The position numbers and the translations under genes are program-made. This document shows, in pieces, positions 39,630 through 51,222 of a stretch of DNA of 64,000 nucleotides; within the stretch, counting starts at the first letter, position 1; each line of letters opens with the position of its first letter. The DNA is taken from NCBI GenBank assembly GCA_051294375.1, contig CM119265.1, forward strand, positions 482,457 through 546,456. Reading direction: 5' to 3'. This stretch comes from Paraspadella gotoi. Lineage: Eukaryota; Chaetognatha. The notes below the pieces were generated by a model that saw only the letters and a program-made list of their open reading frames with translations, was not told where the DNA came from and searched no databases.

Positions 39630-42508
39630 ATCCAATTGAGCGCTCTTTCTGTGCAGAGGTTCGTTCACCTTAATTTCGGAGAGAAGGCTTAAGAATTGTA
39701 AAGATTAAATACTTCATAGTAGAATCAAGTAGATAGTCAAACTCTATTTGCATTTTTCAAACGATAGGTTTAAATCTGAAACAAATTGTCTACCGATGAT
39801 TAAACTCTCAAGCTTTTTTTTTGTTTATATTTACATATGTACATATGTAGTCGGGCATAGCAAAGTTCACCCCGCCTCTAAGCATGACACCTTCAGTCGT
39901 GACCCGGTAGCTCATTGAGTAAAGCCATCAGCTCATGACCACTAGGTACCGGGTTCAATCCCAACCCGGTACCTACCCTGCGGGAAGTGTGAGGACGGCC
40001 GTAAGCCGCTTTGGGGGCGTGGAAAACCCTCAAGCCTGGTTCCAAGCCCAGGACTCGTTCCATAGCTGCTAGAGGGGGTTAAATAAGTTACGGATAGTCA
40101 TCTTCAGCCCACTTAGCGCCTTATCCACACATATATAGATTATATTGACAACTCTCACCTTTTTAAATAGTCCCATTTTTGCTGAGAGGATAAAGTGAAA
40201 GAGCAAATCAACCAGCGCGAGAGTCCAACTGAATAAAAAATTGTTATCGTTAATTGATAGTTCAAAGTGTATGTCAAGGCAAATGATGATAAAGGATGAA
40301 GAGATGAGCAATAAATGGAGCTGACGGACTGACCGACCGGCTGTTGACTGACCGACCGACTGACCTGACGGTGATGAGGACGAGAATCTTGTGCATCGAT
40401 GGATTGTGTCGCAATATTACGTTGCCTTTCTCCGCGTCGCCTGGAACGTAGAGGCATGGGAAGGGGGATCCTGGGAGGAAGAGGAGGAGGGGAGGAGGAA
40501 GAAGAGGAGGATAAGAAAGGTTTCCCTTACTTCAATATCTCTTTCTCTCTTTCTTCTGTATATCATTTTATCTCCCTTGTGTAACATCATAAACGCTACA
40601 CTGCCTTACCATCGCCGTACGGGAATCGCGCTACGCTGTGGAGGTTCTGATCCACCCTCTTTCTCTCACTCTTACGCTTTACCATCGCCGTGCTCGTCCT
40701 GCGTATCATTTAGGAATCGCGCTACGCTGTGGAGATTCTGACCCACCCTCTTTCTCCAACTCTACCTCCTTACCATCGCCNNNNNNNNNNTGCTTATCAT
40801 TTAGGAATTGCGCTACGCTGTGGAGATTCTGACCCACCCTCTTTCTCTCTTTCTACCACCTTACCATCGCCGTGCTCGTCCTGCGTATCATTTAGGAATC
40901 GCGCTACGCTGTGGAGGTTGTCCCCCGCGGCCTCAAAGCAATCGGCGCTGGTGTAGACGGAGCAAAGGGGATATTTCTTGTGACACAACTCGTCCTCATA
41001 AAGAAGCGCGTTTTGGGTTCGAGCGCCTCCTTCTCCGTCGTAGGAAACAAATATCTGACCGCATGGCATCTGAATTTGAGGAAGAACATAAAAAAAGAGA
41101 AAATTAATAATTAATAAATATTATTATATTTCTTCAATAAGATACATTACAATTTTGAGTTTGTTTTTTGGGAGGTGCAAAACTGACCTGGGAGGTGCAG
41201 AACCATCCGCAAGAGCAATTCTGAACTCCGCGAATGTTGATGTATTCGAATGTGCAAAGAGTCTCGATGTACCTGAAAGGAGAAGAAGGGGGAGGAGGAG
41301 GAGGAAGAGGAGGAGGAGAAGGACAATTTAAACAAAAGGAAAAACTATTTTGAGGAGAAAAGAAAAAGAAAAAAATCTTTGGTTTTTGTTTTTTCTTCTC
41401 AAGAGATTTTCTTCTGGTTTCTAGACAGACATTGGGGAATAAGAGAGAGAGAGAGCGTGCAAAAGTTAGAGAAAGAGAGAGAGAGAGAGGGAGAGAGAGA
41501 GAGAGAAAGAGAGAGAGAAATAGTTCTAAAAAAAGAGACGAAAATGCAAAAAAATTAAGAGGAAGAGAGGGAAAAAAATCAAGATAAAGAAAAATGAAAG
41601 AAATTTATTATCTTAAATTTCTTAGGAAAAAAACTTAAAATTTAAAAAAAATAATATATATAAAGTAAACCAAGAAGTTTATTGATAAAAAAAATAAGAT
41701 AAAGATAATAATTGAAAAATAATCGTTTTAAACAAAGAATTGAAAGATAAAATATTTACAAAATTAATTTTTGAGAGTTTTTTCTTTTAAAAAAATTAAA
41801 TTTAAAAATAATTGCAAATTATATCATCAGCCTCTGTAACTGTTAATTACATAATGAATTTGTACATTGTTGGACTATTAATGAAGCTTAAAAAAAATTC
41901 TCAACTAAAAATAAAATTTCTAGCATAAGCTAAAACTGTATAGGACACATTATAAATCAGTTAGTATGTTATTAGCTTATACTAAGATTTATTTTGATAT
42001 AATTTCTATCAATTTTGGCCTTAGGGCAATATGCACCAAGTAATACAGTAACTAAATTTATTTGGATATTGCAGTATGGGTCCTAAGGAAGGTATACTTC
42101 ATAAATGAGTAGCAGACATAAGCTAAATATTAAATAAAATGAAAAATCAAATGATTGATAAAACTAAATTTTTCAAATATATCATTAAGTATAAATTATC
42201 GAAGGAAATAGTAATTTTTCTTATGGGGGTAAGTTTTAAGTCCGAACCGTGTAGATATTAAATGATTTAAAAATTTAAAAAATTTAAAAATTAATAAATT
42301 AATTGATTAAATAAATAATCAATCAATCAATCAATCAATCAAATGAACTATTTCACCTGAAGTGATTCATTAATGGTCTGATCATAATTAGAAGAACCGT
42401 AACAGCAGCTGATATGACAACAACTAAGAGCAGCATGTTGATGTTGAACGCGCGACCCGCGATTGACATGTTAGACGAAGAAAGGGCTGACTTTGAGGAG
42501 AACGACAT
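39444..42508 (-). CDS. BK-channel beta-subunit/TipE-like two-TM protein (280 aa, six exons)
   Basis: Exons (minus): 42508-42357, 41272-41188, 41069-40865, 40470-40365, 40228-40159, 39668-39444. GT/AG sites and phases agree (2,0,1,2,0). TM1 (residues about 22-43): INMLLLVVVISAAVTVLLIM. Cys-rich ectodomain: CTFEYINIRG, NCSCGWFCTSQ, PCGQIFVSYD, LYEDELCHKKYPLCSVY, FPCLYVPGD and NVILRH. TM2 (about 174-200): KILVLITVRSWTLALVDLLF. The layout (two TMs, disulfide-rich loop, PC-QI-V then C then FPC-Y-P) is that of Slo/BK beta subunits (KCNMB) and insect TipE, auxiliary subunits that tune channel gating. The cytosolic tail is unusual: (His)10 then Asn/Ser/Lys-rich. The exon 6 acceptor (ATTAAG) is weak. 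A SINE lies in intron 5 and a 91-bp tandem repeat abuts the exon 3 donor. Confidence 0.7.
39879..40135 (+). repeat. tRNA-derived SINE, copy 4 (best preserved)
   Basis: CTAAGCATGACACCTTCAG start, A box GGTAGCTCATTGAGTAAAGCC, B box CGGGTTCAATCCC, body GTGAGGACGGCCGTAAGCC and AAGCCTGGTTCCAAGCCCAG, then a GTTAAATAAG...AGCCCACTTAGCGCC tail. About 255 bp, inside intron 5 of the channel-subunit-like gene. Confidence 0.85.
40608..40925. repeat. 91-bp tandem repeat spanning an exon/intron border
   Basis: GAATCGCGCTACGCTGTGGAG recurs at 40623, 40714, 40805 and 40896, exactly 91 bp apart, together with TTACCATCGCCGTGCTCGTC. One repeat holds 10 N (40781-40790). The rightmost unit forms the 3' end of exon 3 of the channel-subunit-like gene plus its GT donor. 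The others reproduce that exon end and donor inside the intron. Confidence 0.85.
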
Positions 42509-44350
42509 GAGGAGGAGGAGGAGGAGGATGAGGAGGAGGACTTCAAACACTTATAAAAGATGAGGTTGTGGAAGATTAATTAAAAAACGTGAAATAGTGT
42601 ATGTGTTGTTTTTGTTTCTTTGTTTGTTACTTTTTGTACTAAGTTTGCTTTTTTTTAATTCAGTTTTTTTTTTCTGAGTCGGAAATTTTGACGGCAACAA
42701 AAATAGTTTGGTTTTGTGGCAAATTTTTTGGTTTTGTTTTGAAGAAATTGAAGTAGAAGTTGATTTTCCTGTCAAATTAAATTTAGTTAATGTTGCTAAC
42801 CAAAATCTTCTTTTATTATGATTAAAACTCAAACGTTGATAATTTTGGGTTCCATGAATTTATTAATTTTAAACATTGTCACTTACTTGAGATTCTATCA
42901 AAGTTGCGTTGTTGTTGTTGTTGTTGTCGCGAGTGATTAAGATGAAAGAAATTGAGTGATTAAGTTGAGATGAGCGAATTTGTGTGAAAATGAGATGAAA
43001 TAATTTCTTTAACTTTTCAGGGAGAGAATTTTTTGTGATTTTCCAAAAAAGAAGAAAATCTTTTGGTTTTTGTTTTTGTTTTTTGTTTTTTTTTAGTCAA
43101 TTGTTGATGTAAAGGAAAAAAATGATCACAATGGGGAAGAGTTTTTGGTGTAAAACTGAGAATTGAGTTGACAAGAAAAATCGAGGTTTATCTGTGGACG
43201 TGACAATCAAGTCATTCAGCTATCACTGGCTAAATGTCACTTTCGAAGTGGCTATCACAAGCCAGCAGTCAAGTGTAACCGTAGCTTCAACAATAAGCGT
43301 GGTTATCACTATCCAAGTGTGAGAGTGACTATCACTAGCCAGGAGAGGGTATCACTAGCGAGAAAACACTGTCAGCTTATCTGTCAGCGTGATTTCAAAA
43401 ACCAAACTGTCATTAATTCCACAAAAATTAAGGACGACAATTAAAGTTTTTTTCTTTCTTTGTTTTTTTCTTTCTTTTAACGTGTAGTTAATCGCATGCA
43501 TAAAAAATGTTTGATTATATGTAGACGTTAAATCCAGATTCTAACAGAAATATTGATTATTTTTAAATTAGCGTTTTTAAACATTTCCTGAGGCAGACCG
43601 CTTTGTTTTTACTATTTGTAGGTTAAAGTCGTTTGGTTTAAAAATAAAATTGACGAACACTACAATTATCTGTTTTTTGTTTTTCATTTAATAAAATGTG
43701 TTTATTATTTTTTTGGCTTTTTTTAATTGGAGAGAATAAATAAACAAGTTTGTTTTAGTGCATTATTACAAATACATATTCGCAAAGTTAATTCGGCGCT
43801 CAACTATCAGCAAGCTTCGGTATACAAGGATTTTTATTGTTGTTTATAAACAGGATGATACTTTATGTCACTGTTTTTAATATTGTATACTGTTGTAGTT
43901 ATACTGTTGATAGGAATATTCTTGGTTTTTGCTTTACTTCCGTTTTTGACTGGAAGAAATTTTGGTTTTTTTTCTCTTGTTGATAAAAGTTGGATACAAA
44001 ACGGTTCGTTTATTTTGTTCAATTTATAAAATTTTAAAGATTCGTGGAAGAAAGAACGTATTCTGGCAAAATTGAAAGACTTTTTTGTTTAAAATTAATT
44101 TTATTTTAAAAATGGAGATGGACAATTTGCAAGATTGGTTGATGGCAAGATTTATTGATGAGACCAGAAATGAGACCAACTGAAGATTAGATTCATTGTT
44201 GTTTGAAGCAAATCGACTTTGTTGTTAATTCCACATTCTCGCTTTTGTCCTTCTTTATTATTATTTATTCATTTAAATGTTTTTTAGTATTTTCGTAATT
44301 CTTGTTTTTGCCAGGACTTGTTTTCTTTTTGCCAGAATCTGTTTTGGGTC
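42509..44350. other. Intergenic, nothing firmly recognised
   Basis: Upstream region of the channel-subunit-like gene; AT-rich. 43190-43385 carries loose repeats of GGCTATCACTAGCCAG/AAGTGTGA type (five or six TATCAC motifs). No gene seen. Confidence 0.5.
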
Positions 44351-44498
44351 TCAGTTTATCTTTCTTCCATCAGAAACAAAAAAATCTGGATTTGATGCGA
44401 TTCTTTGCATCTCTGCTTCGCAAGTGGTTACGTCGTCGTCGTCTTTGTCGTCGACGTTTTGCAGAATGGCACGCGATGCGAGTGGAGTAGTCATTTCA

Positions 44499-44535
<37 letters not shown>

Positions 44536-44536
44536 T
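44351..44536 (-). CDS. Hypothetical exon/ORF with poly-Thr start
   Basis: ORF of 61 codons: M(T)12 from (ACG)n, then PLASRAILQNVDDKDDDDVT and IASNPDFFVSDGRKIN. The non-repetitive half has protein-like composition, and FFVSDGRKI faintly recalls the start of the anoctamin N-terminal domain (FF-DG-R-I-D), but no continuation with that domain follows. Could be a lone first exon or chance. Confidence 0.25.
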
Positions 44537-45163
44537 GATTTCCTTTTTTTACAAAGAAACAAATGACACTGTCAGTTTTGAAGATAACTAAATCAATGAT
44601 TGAGGTGAAAACATATTAATGACAACTTGGCAAAAAAACTAAAAATAAGTGACAAATTGAAATCGAGATAATGACAGAATATGAATCATACTGATTGTAT
44701 TAATAAGGCTTAAATTTATTTTTGTATTTAATTTTTTTTATTTAGTTATTAAATGAATGAATAATTGTTTTATTTGTTATACCAATTTCATAAATGAATT
44801 CATGAAACAGATTTCATTGGTATAATATTTAATTTATTTATATCATAAAGTTTTTAAACTTTTCAACCTTTTCTGCTCACTTAGTCATTTCGAAACGTGA
44901 GAGAACATTTTACTGAGAAAAGAAAAGAACAAGGAATCTGTTACCTCAAAGAATTAATTTTACAAAATTCCGCTAGAGGTCATGAAAAGCCCTAATACAT
45001 GTTATAAAAACAGATGAACAAAAAACTTTTTTTTAAATTTGAGACAGATTAAAAACTAAAAACAAAATAGCATAATAAGTTGTTCAACTTTTTTACTTTA
45101 TTTGGCTTTTGAATAATGTAGTACTTTTTTTTTATCAGCTTAGAAACGAGTTGTCGTCAATCA

Positions 45164-45215
<52 letters not shown>

Positions 45216-45658
45216 GGTTTTGTTTCGACTTTTTATTTATATTTTTGTGCCAACGATTTTTTTTGATCAGAGCCAAAATTATTCTCTAACAAAAATTAAT
45301 AAAACATTTTAATTTTGGAACAATATACCATGAAAAAGCAACTTTAATAAATCTAAGTAACAATTGTCTGCATTTCAAAAACTTCATTCTATTCTCGTTC
45401 GAATTGAGAATTTATGTCAACATTTTTCAAAAACTCAACATTGACTAAACATGTTTAATAATTAAATAAAAAAACGACTTGATATGAATTTGTTGGCCAA
45501 TCAGCAGTAGACTACAGGAATATTAGGTTAAAATGTCAAGTAAGTTTGTTTTTTTAGGTCAGATGAAATTAAAAAACCGATAACATTTTATTAAATAATA
45601 ATAGTAGGTTATACAAAGTTTAATTCTTTTTAATTACAAACAGTCTAATTCTCTTTCA

Positions 45659-46159
45659 GATTCAACAACACATTTTATTCCTTCAAACAAAATTCGTTCA
45701 AAACTGTTTTTATTTTCTTTCAACTTTTTTTCATCTCTTATTTCTCGCGCGTCTCTTTTCGCCGGATTTTTTCAAGATGGCGACGCCTGGATTCAGGATT
45801 TGACCTCACAATACATCATGATCAGTTGGGTCGGCTGGTCGGTATACTGCATTTCCCTGGCCTCTTCGTCTCACTGGTATATTCTGTGGATCTCCTTTGC
45901 TCCCGCGTTACCCGTTGCCCTGGACGCTAGCTCCCTCTACGAAACGTGGACGAAAGGTTTCAACCAAAATTCCGTGGTTTTGTTACAATTGGAGGCCTTA
46001 GAATCTGTTACACAATTGCTCCTTCAATTTTACTTTTTTTTATACAAGAGAAACAAGAAATTTCTTTTAATTTCATTGATGTCAACTGCATTGGCTTTTT
46101 TGTGCCTCGTTTCTGCGACTAAGAACATTGATGTAGGCATAATTTTGAGCAATGACTAA
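45659..46159 (+). CDS. Putative multi-TM exon, possibly XK-related (XKR) protein
   Basis: An open frame follows a TTCTCTTTCAG acceptor at 45658. It reads FAGFFQDGDAWIQDLTSQYI, SWVGWSVYCISLASSSHWYI, LEALESVTQLLLQFYFFLYK and LLISLMSTALAFLCLVSATK, ending in a stop at 46157-46159, with a possible GTAGGC donor near 46132. The LEALES-QLLLQFY motif followed by a TM segment resembles the conserved (E)xxxESxPQLxLQLY element of XK-related scramblase-family proteins. No flanking exons could be identified, so it may be a gene fragment. Confidence 0.35.
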   Translation, partial: DSTTHFIPSNKIRSKLFLFSFNFFSSLISRASLFAGFFQDGDAWIQDLTSQYIMISWVGWSVYCISLASSSHWYILWISFAPALPVALDASSLYETWTKGFNQNSVVLLQLEALESVTQLLLQFYFFLYKRNKKFLLISLMSTALAFLCLVSATKNIDVGIILSND

Positions 46160-46841
46160 AATGAGGTGACTTTTTTAATCATATTGCTCAAATAAAATCT
46201 CAGGGATAGAAATAATCGAAAAGTAGTTTACTTTTTATCTGAATTTTTAATTTTATTTATGAATTAAAAGATAAAAAAATCGTTCATAGTTTACTTTTAA
46301 AGGAAGTACAATCGCAAATACAATATAATACATTTCTGATTCTGTACTTGATTTGTTCCAAATATTACATTACATTTATATACAAATTTAAACAAACCTA
46401 CCTACTACTGTATTGTGTTTAACGCAAAAAAGTTGTAATTCAAATCTGAGAAAGATCAATTAAATATCATTCAAAACCATTCAAATATCATTCGACGGTG
46501 ACAAAGAAACTTGATAGGTAGATTTAGTATTAAGAGATAGATTATATAGCACTTGAAAGCAATGTTATTAAAAAAACCAATTGCAAATAAAAACTTGTTT
46601 TGGTTTGAGACATCACAGTATTAATTAGGCGTGAAAAAAACGGTTAATTTTTAAAATTTTAATTATCGGTTAAAATGCTAAAATTTAACCGGTTAACCGT
46701 TATAATCGGTTAATTTGCCCACTATCATTATAATGATAAAACTAAACAAAACATAAAAAAAATGTTGGAGGTGGTAAAGTGAGTTAAGCGGAATTAACTT
46801 CTTATATTAATTTCCTTTCTTTTCGTTGTTTTTGCAAATTG

Positions 46842-47001
46842 GAGAAAGACAAAGTTGATTTGTTTATGTACAACGATTTATTTTTACATAGGACATGTTT
46901 CGGCTTTAAGTATAAGCCTTCATCAGCTTATACTTAAAGCCGAAACATGTCCTATGTAAAAATAAATCGTTGTACATAAACAAATAAACTTTGTCTTTCT
47001 C
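46842..47001. repeat. Near-perfect 76-bp palindrome with CTGATGA...GAAAC core
   Basis: Arms 46842-46917 and 46926-47001 pair with a single mismatch around an 8-bp loop. The minus strand reads CTGATGAAGGC, 11 nt, then GCCGAAACATGTCC, resembling a hammerhead ribozyme core with stem II GGC/GCC. Confidence 0.85.
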
Positions 47002-47434
47002 TAATTAACTTCTTATAATTAAAATTGTCTGTTCGCCGTCATTTTAAAAAGGGACATTTTTTTTTCTCTTCTTATTCAAAATGTTAGCCTCTTTAATGAG
47101 ACAAAGAGAGAGAAAGAGAGAGAGAGAGAGAAAGAGAAAGATAATGTTTGATAACATGTTACGGTCAGTTAGATTGAGAAAGAGAAATTAAAAGAAAATT
47201 GAAATTCAGTTAGTACAGTAAAATATATTTAGGCAATGTAAATAAGTAAGCAGTAACATGATTAAAATTTTAAACTACGAAAGTAATAAATTACTACATT
47301 TTTAAACAATAAACATTGAAATAAATGAAAGTGAAAGTAAAAATATAAAGTTGATAGTTTATTTTTTTTAATATGGCAAAATTATAAGAAGAAAAAAGAG
47401 CTCTCTCTCTCTCTCATTATCATATATGGAAAAG

Positions 47435-47662
47435 ACAGTAATTATTGATAGGTGTTAATGACAGAACCGTTCAATATAAGCAGTCCCTGAGCTTCGGATC
47501 AGGCTGTAACACCGTATTACAGGCGGGTTAAGCGCCCCGTCCCTCTTAACTGCCAGACGACCACCGGGCTAGAACCCCGGACCTTTTGGGTTGGGAGGCG
47601 AATGTCTTGCCTCCGGCACCAATGGCCGCTGATGAACGGTTGGTGGATTTTAGTCCACCATA
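47435..47662 (-). repeat. tRNA-like repeat in hAT element, copy 1
   Basis: Minus strand: GGCCATTGGTGCCGGAGGC (A-box-like) and B box GGGGTTCTAGCCC. About 95 percent identical by eye to 47855-48081. Probably one tRNA-derived SINE unit duplicated. Confidence 0.7.
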
Positions 47663-47854
47663 CATCCCCCCCTCCCGTAGGGAGAAGTCTGTTGCGTCTC
47701 TTCAGTGAATTGTTGTTGTTGGTGGAAAGTTCGTCATCAAGTTGAGGCATGTCGCCTGATGTGTTGTGGGCGGAAAGTGCATCGCCAGGTTGAGGCATGT
47801 CGCCTGAAAGTGTTGTTGCTGTTGTGTTTGGAATTCGGGCTCACCAATGAAGAG

Positions 47855-48081
47855 ACAGTAATTATTGATAAGTGTTAAAGACAGAACTGTTCATTATAAG
47901 CAGTCCCTGAGCTTCGGATCAGACTGTAACATCATGTTATAGGCGGGTTAAGCGCCCCGTCCCTGTAAACTGTCAGACGACCACCGGGCTAGAACCCCGG
48001 ACCTTTTGGGTTGGGAGGCGAATGTCTTGCCTCCGGCACCAATGGCCGCTGATGAACGGTTGGTGGATTTTAGTCCACCAT
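47855..48081 (-). repeat. tRNA-like repeat in hAT element, copy 2
   Basis: Same unit as 47435-47662 in the same orientation, separated by about 190 bp that itself contains GTTGAGGCATGTCGCCTGA twice. A CTGAAGAAGACG...CGCCGAAACATGT motif follows at 48108-48143. Confidence 0.7.
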
Positions 48082-48402
48082 AATATTGTGAATTTTCACT
48101 AACCAAATTTGCACTGAAGAAGACGAACAACCTCGCCGAAACATGTGGTTTTTTTTTTAATTAAAATAAATTCATAGTTTGAAATTAAAATTTTTTTTTC
48201 ACTTTTAATACTTATATATATAATCTAAAATAGGGGAGAAAAGTTTTGAGAAATAGTTGATAGCCTTGCAAAGGAAAACAACAGTACTTAAAACAAATAA
48301 AAGTTTAAATTAGTAAATTTTAAAAATAACCGATCGGTTAAAATTATTTCTAATCGGTGATTAACGGTTAACCGTTAATCGGTTAAAACGCCGAGTATTA
48401 AT

Positions 48403-48756
48403 CCAAGCTCGATCATTTGTTTACTTAATTTCAAGTAAACTGAGAACATCTGCCATCTCGCGAAATTAAAGAAACATGAGTAACAAAATCTATGTTAGAA
48501 CTGACACAGATAATGTGATACAGAAAATATAAATAAAAATAAAGCATATTATGTAGCTTATGTAGCTTTTAGACATTCACTAACAAATTAGAATTGAGAC
48601 AGTCAAAGGAATAAAATAAAATATAATAAAATATATAGAAAAAGGTTTTATATTGTGTTTTTCTATTTTTGATATATTCAAAAGATTATTCTAGCATAAT
48701 TAACCTGAAGAATCGTAATCATATTACACCTGATCTTTTGTTTTAGTGATAAATCG

Positions 48757-48794
<38 letters not shown>

Positions 48795-48848
48795 TACACA
48801 TTGGCTCTCTCTTTTTTTTCTTTTTTTCATGTTTGCACATCGTATGTC

Positions 48849-48897
<49 letters not shown>

Positions 48898-49259
48898 GTC
48901 TCGATTTTAACTGACGGCTCAACACCATTCCTTAGATTTCAGTTTCATACGGATCATGAAATCAACGTAACATTACTTTTCTATTATTATGAATGACATC
49001 CGGGTTCGTCTTGTAATTCTATCCCACATTCGGAGTTTGTATTTTATGCAAACGAAAAGGGAGCGATTTTAGCCTCCATTTGTCGCTTCTCTACAAAAAT
49101 TCATTGGATCCGATTATATCCTGGGTTTGTCGTTGATCCGAACTATATACGGAGTTTTTTATTTTTTCCTGAAGTGATCTTTTTTTGGTTGGGGTTCTAT
49201 TCGCTGTCGAATCTGGCTCCAACGAGTCGCAAAGAGGAGTCTCTCTCTCTCTCGTTCCT

Positions 49260-49313
<54 letters not shown>

Positions 49314-49393
49314 TTCCTGAGGTCCGCTGCTGTTGCGTTCCATTCCGCTGCTGCTACTGCGGGATCGCGAAGACTCTCTCTCTCTCTCTCTCT

Positions 49394-49434
<41 letters not shown>

Positions 49435-50617
49435 GCGAAAATGAATCCAAGGAAATGTGAATATTTTTTTGGAGAATTTAGCTGCTATGAATACAAAATT
49501 TTATCGTTTAACAAATCGTCTCAAGAACTTCGCTAATTTTATTTTTTTTATTTTTCTGTATTACGGTATTGCAGTATTTTGTGTGAAATGACACGATGTT
49601 TCTTGAAGTCGTAGTGTTTGAAAATATTTTGGATTATTTCATAAAATAATTATTATTATTATTATTTCGATTATATTCATCGCGAAATTTCGAATATAAC
49701 TTCTTCTAAATATGTTTTTCTTTTTAATAAACTTGTAAAATATTAAGATTTTCGTTAACGGGGTAATATTAAAAATATTACCTGTTAACGAAAATTATTA
49801 TTGCAAATTATCATGATATTTTTCAAGCTAATTATTGATTGTTTTTCTTGGGACTATTGATAATTTTTTCAAATGAAAAAAGTGTTTAAATTTTTTAAAG
49901 ATATTACTTTTACGTATCTTTTACTATTTTATTACTAATTTAATAAAAGAAAAGTTGAAGAAAGAAATAAATAAAGAAAAAACAATTGAGTAAAAAAAGA
50001 AATAAAAGAGAAAAATCGAATTCAAGAAAAAAAAGGAAAATCCTTAAATATCTGGATTCTGGAAGGTCAACTTATCTTGGGCTCTTAGTCTCGCCATTTT
50101 TCTCTCACTCTCTCTTGCACTCTCTATCCCTCTCTCTCTCTTTCACTCTCTATCTCTTCCACTCTCTATCTCTCTCTCTTTCACTCTCTATCTCTCTCTC
50201 TCTTTCATTCTCTATCCCTCTCTCTCTCTTTCACTCTCTATCTCTTTCGCTCTCTATCTCTCTCTCTCTGTTTCACTCTCTCTCTATTTCTCTCTCTCTT
50301 TTTTACTTTTATCTCTTTACCTACTCTACCAGTCTACAGAAGAAAATGAATTGTAAATTTTAAAAAATCATTGAAATTATATTTCGAGAACATAGCATTG
50401 CCTATATAAATGCAATATTTAATCTAAATATATAATAGTTAGATAATTACTACTTTAAGCTTCAATTTCACAGAAATTTTAATCTTAATATGTAACCTTA
50501 ATCTATCTATAATCTTAATATTTAATCTTAATCTAACCCTAATCTTAATATTTACCCTTAATCTATTCCTAATCTTAATATGTAACCCTAATCTATCCCT
50601 AAACCTAATATTTTACC

Positions 50618-50701
<84 letters not shown>

Positions 50702-51175
50702 AGATGGCAAAAGAGAGAAATGGCGAGAGAGAGATGGCAGGAGAGAGAGAAATGGCAAGAGAAAGAGATGTCGAGAGAAAGAGAAGAAGAGAGAGAGAGA
50801 GAGAGATGTCGAGAAAGAGAGGTGAGGAGAGAGAGAGAGATGGCGAGAGAGAGAAATGGCGAGAGAGAGAGATGGCAAGAGAGAGAAACGGCGAGAGAGA
50901 TGGCAAGAGAGAGATGAGGAGATAAAGAGAGATGAGGAGATAGAGAGAGAGGAGGAGATAGAGAGAGAGAGAGAGAGTGGTGCATTAAAATGAATTCGAC
51001 CTTTTAGATCGACGCCGAATCAGTAAATATTTGGTTTTCGTTCAACGCGAAACGAAATTCACAAAGAATCGCAAAAAGTTTCGACTGTAGTACAGTGAAA
51101 ACTGTTTAACGAACTTATAAGTAATAAAAAGAAAACATTTGAGGGAGATAAAAGTATTGCTGCAGGGAAAAATGT

Positions 51176-51222
<47 letters not shown>

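Larger units (their letters stand above)
46626..48393. mobile_element. hAT-like non-autonomous DNA transposon (1768 bp)
   Basis: Flanked by direct repeats AGTATTAAT at 46617-46625 and 48394-48402 (8-9 bp, the hAT target size). Ends TAGGCGTGAAAA and (inverted) CGGCGTTTTAA form short imperfect TIRs, and both ends carry clustered subterminal TTAACCG/CGGTTAA words, as in many hAT elements. No transposase. The interior holds a 76-bp-arm palindrome and two copies of a tRNA-like repeat. Confidence 0.75.

Noticed and set aside
42509-42550. Upstream GTG start of the channel-subunit-like gene adding a Leu-rich segment
   Set aside because: The leucines come from a GAG/CTC repeat, and the ATG at 42508 is directly followed by a normal N-terminus and TM1.
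44277-44591. 104-codon + strand ORF with a Val run
   Set aside because: The Val run is the antisense of the (ACG)n repeat and the rest lacks coding features.
49185-50985. Several 60-126 codon ORFs of Ser/Leu or Arg/Glu repeats
   Set aside because: They are translations of CT/GA microsatellites in different frames.
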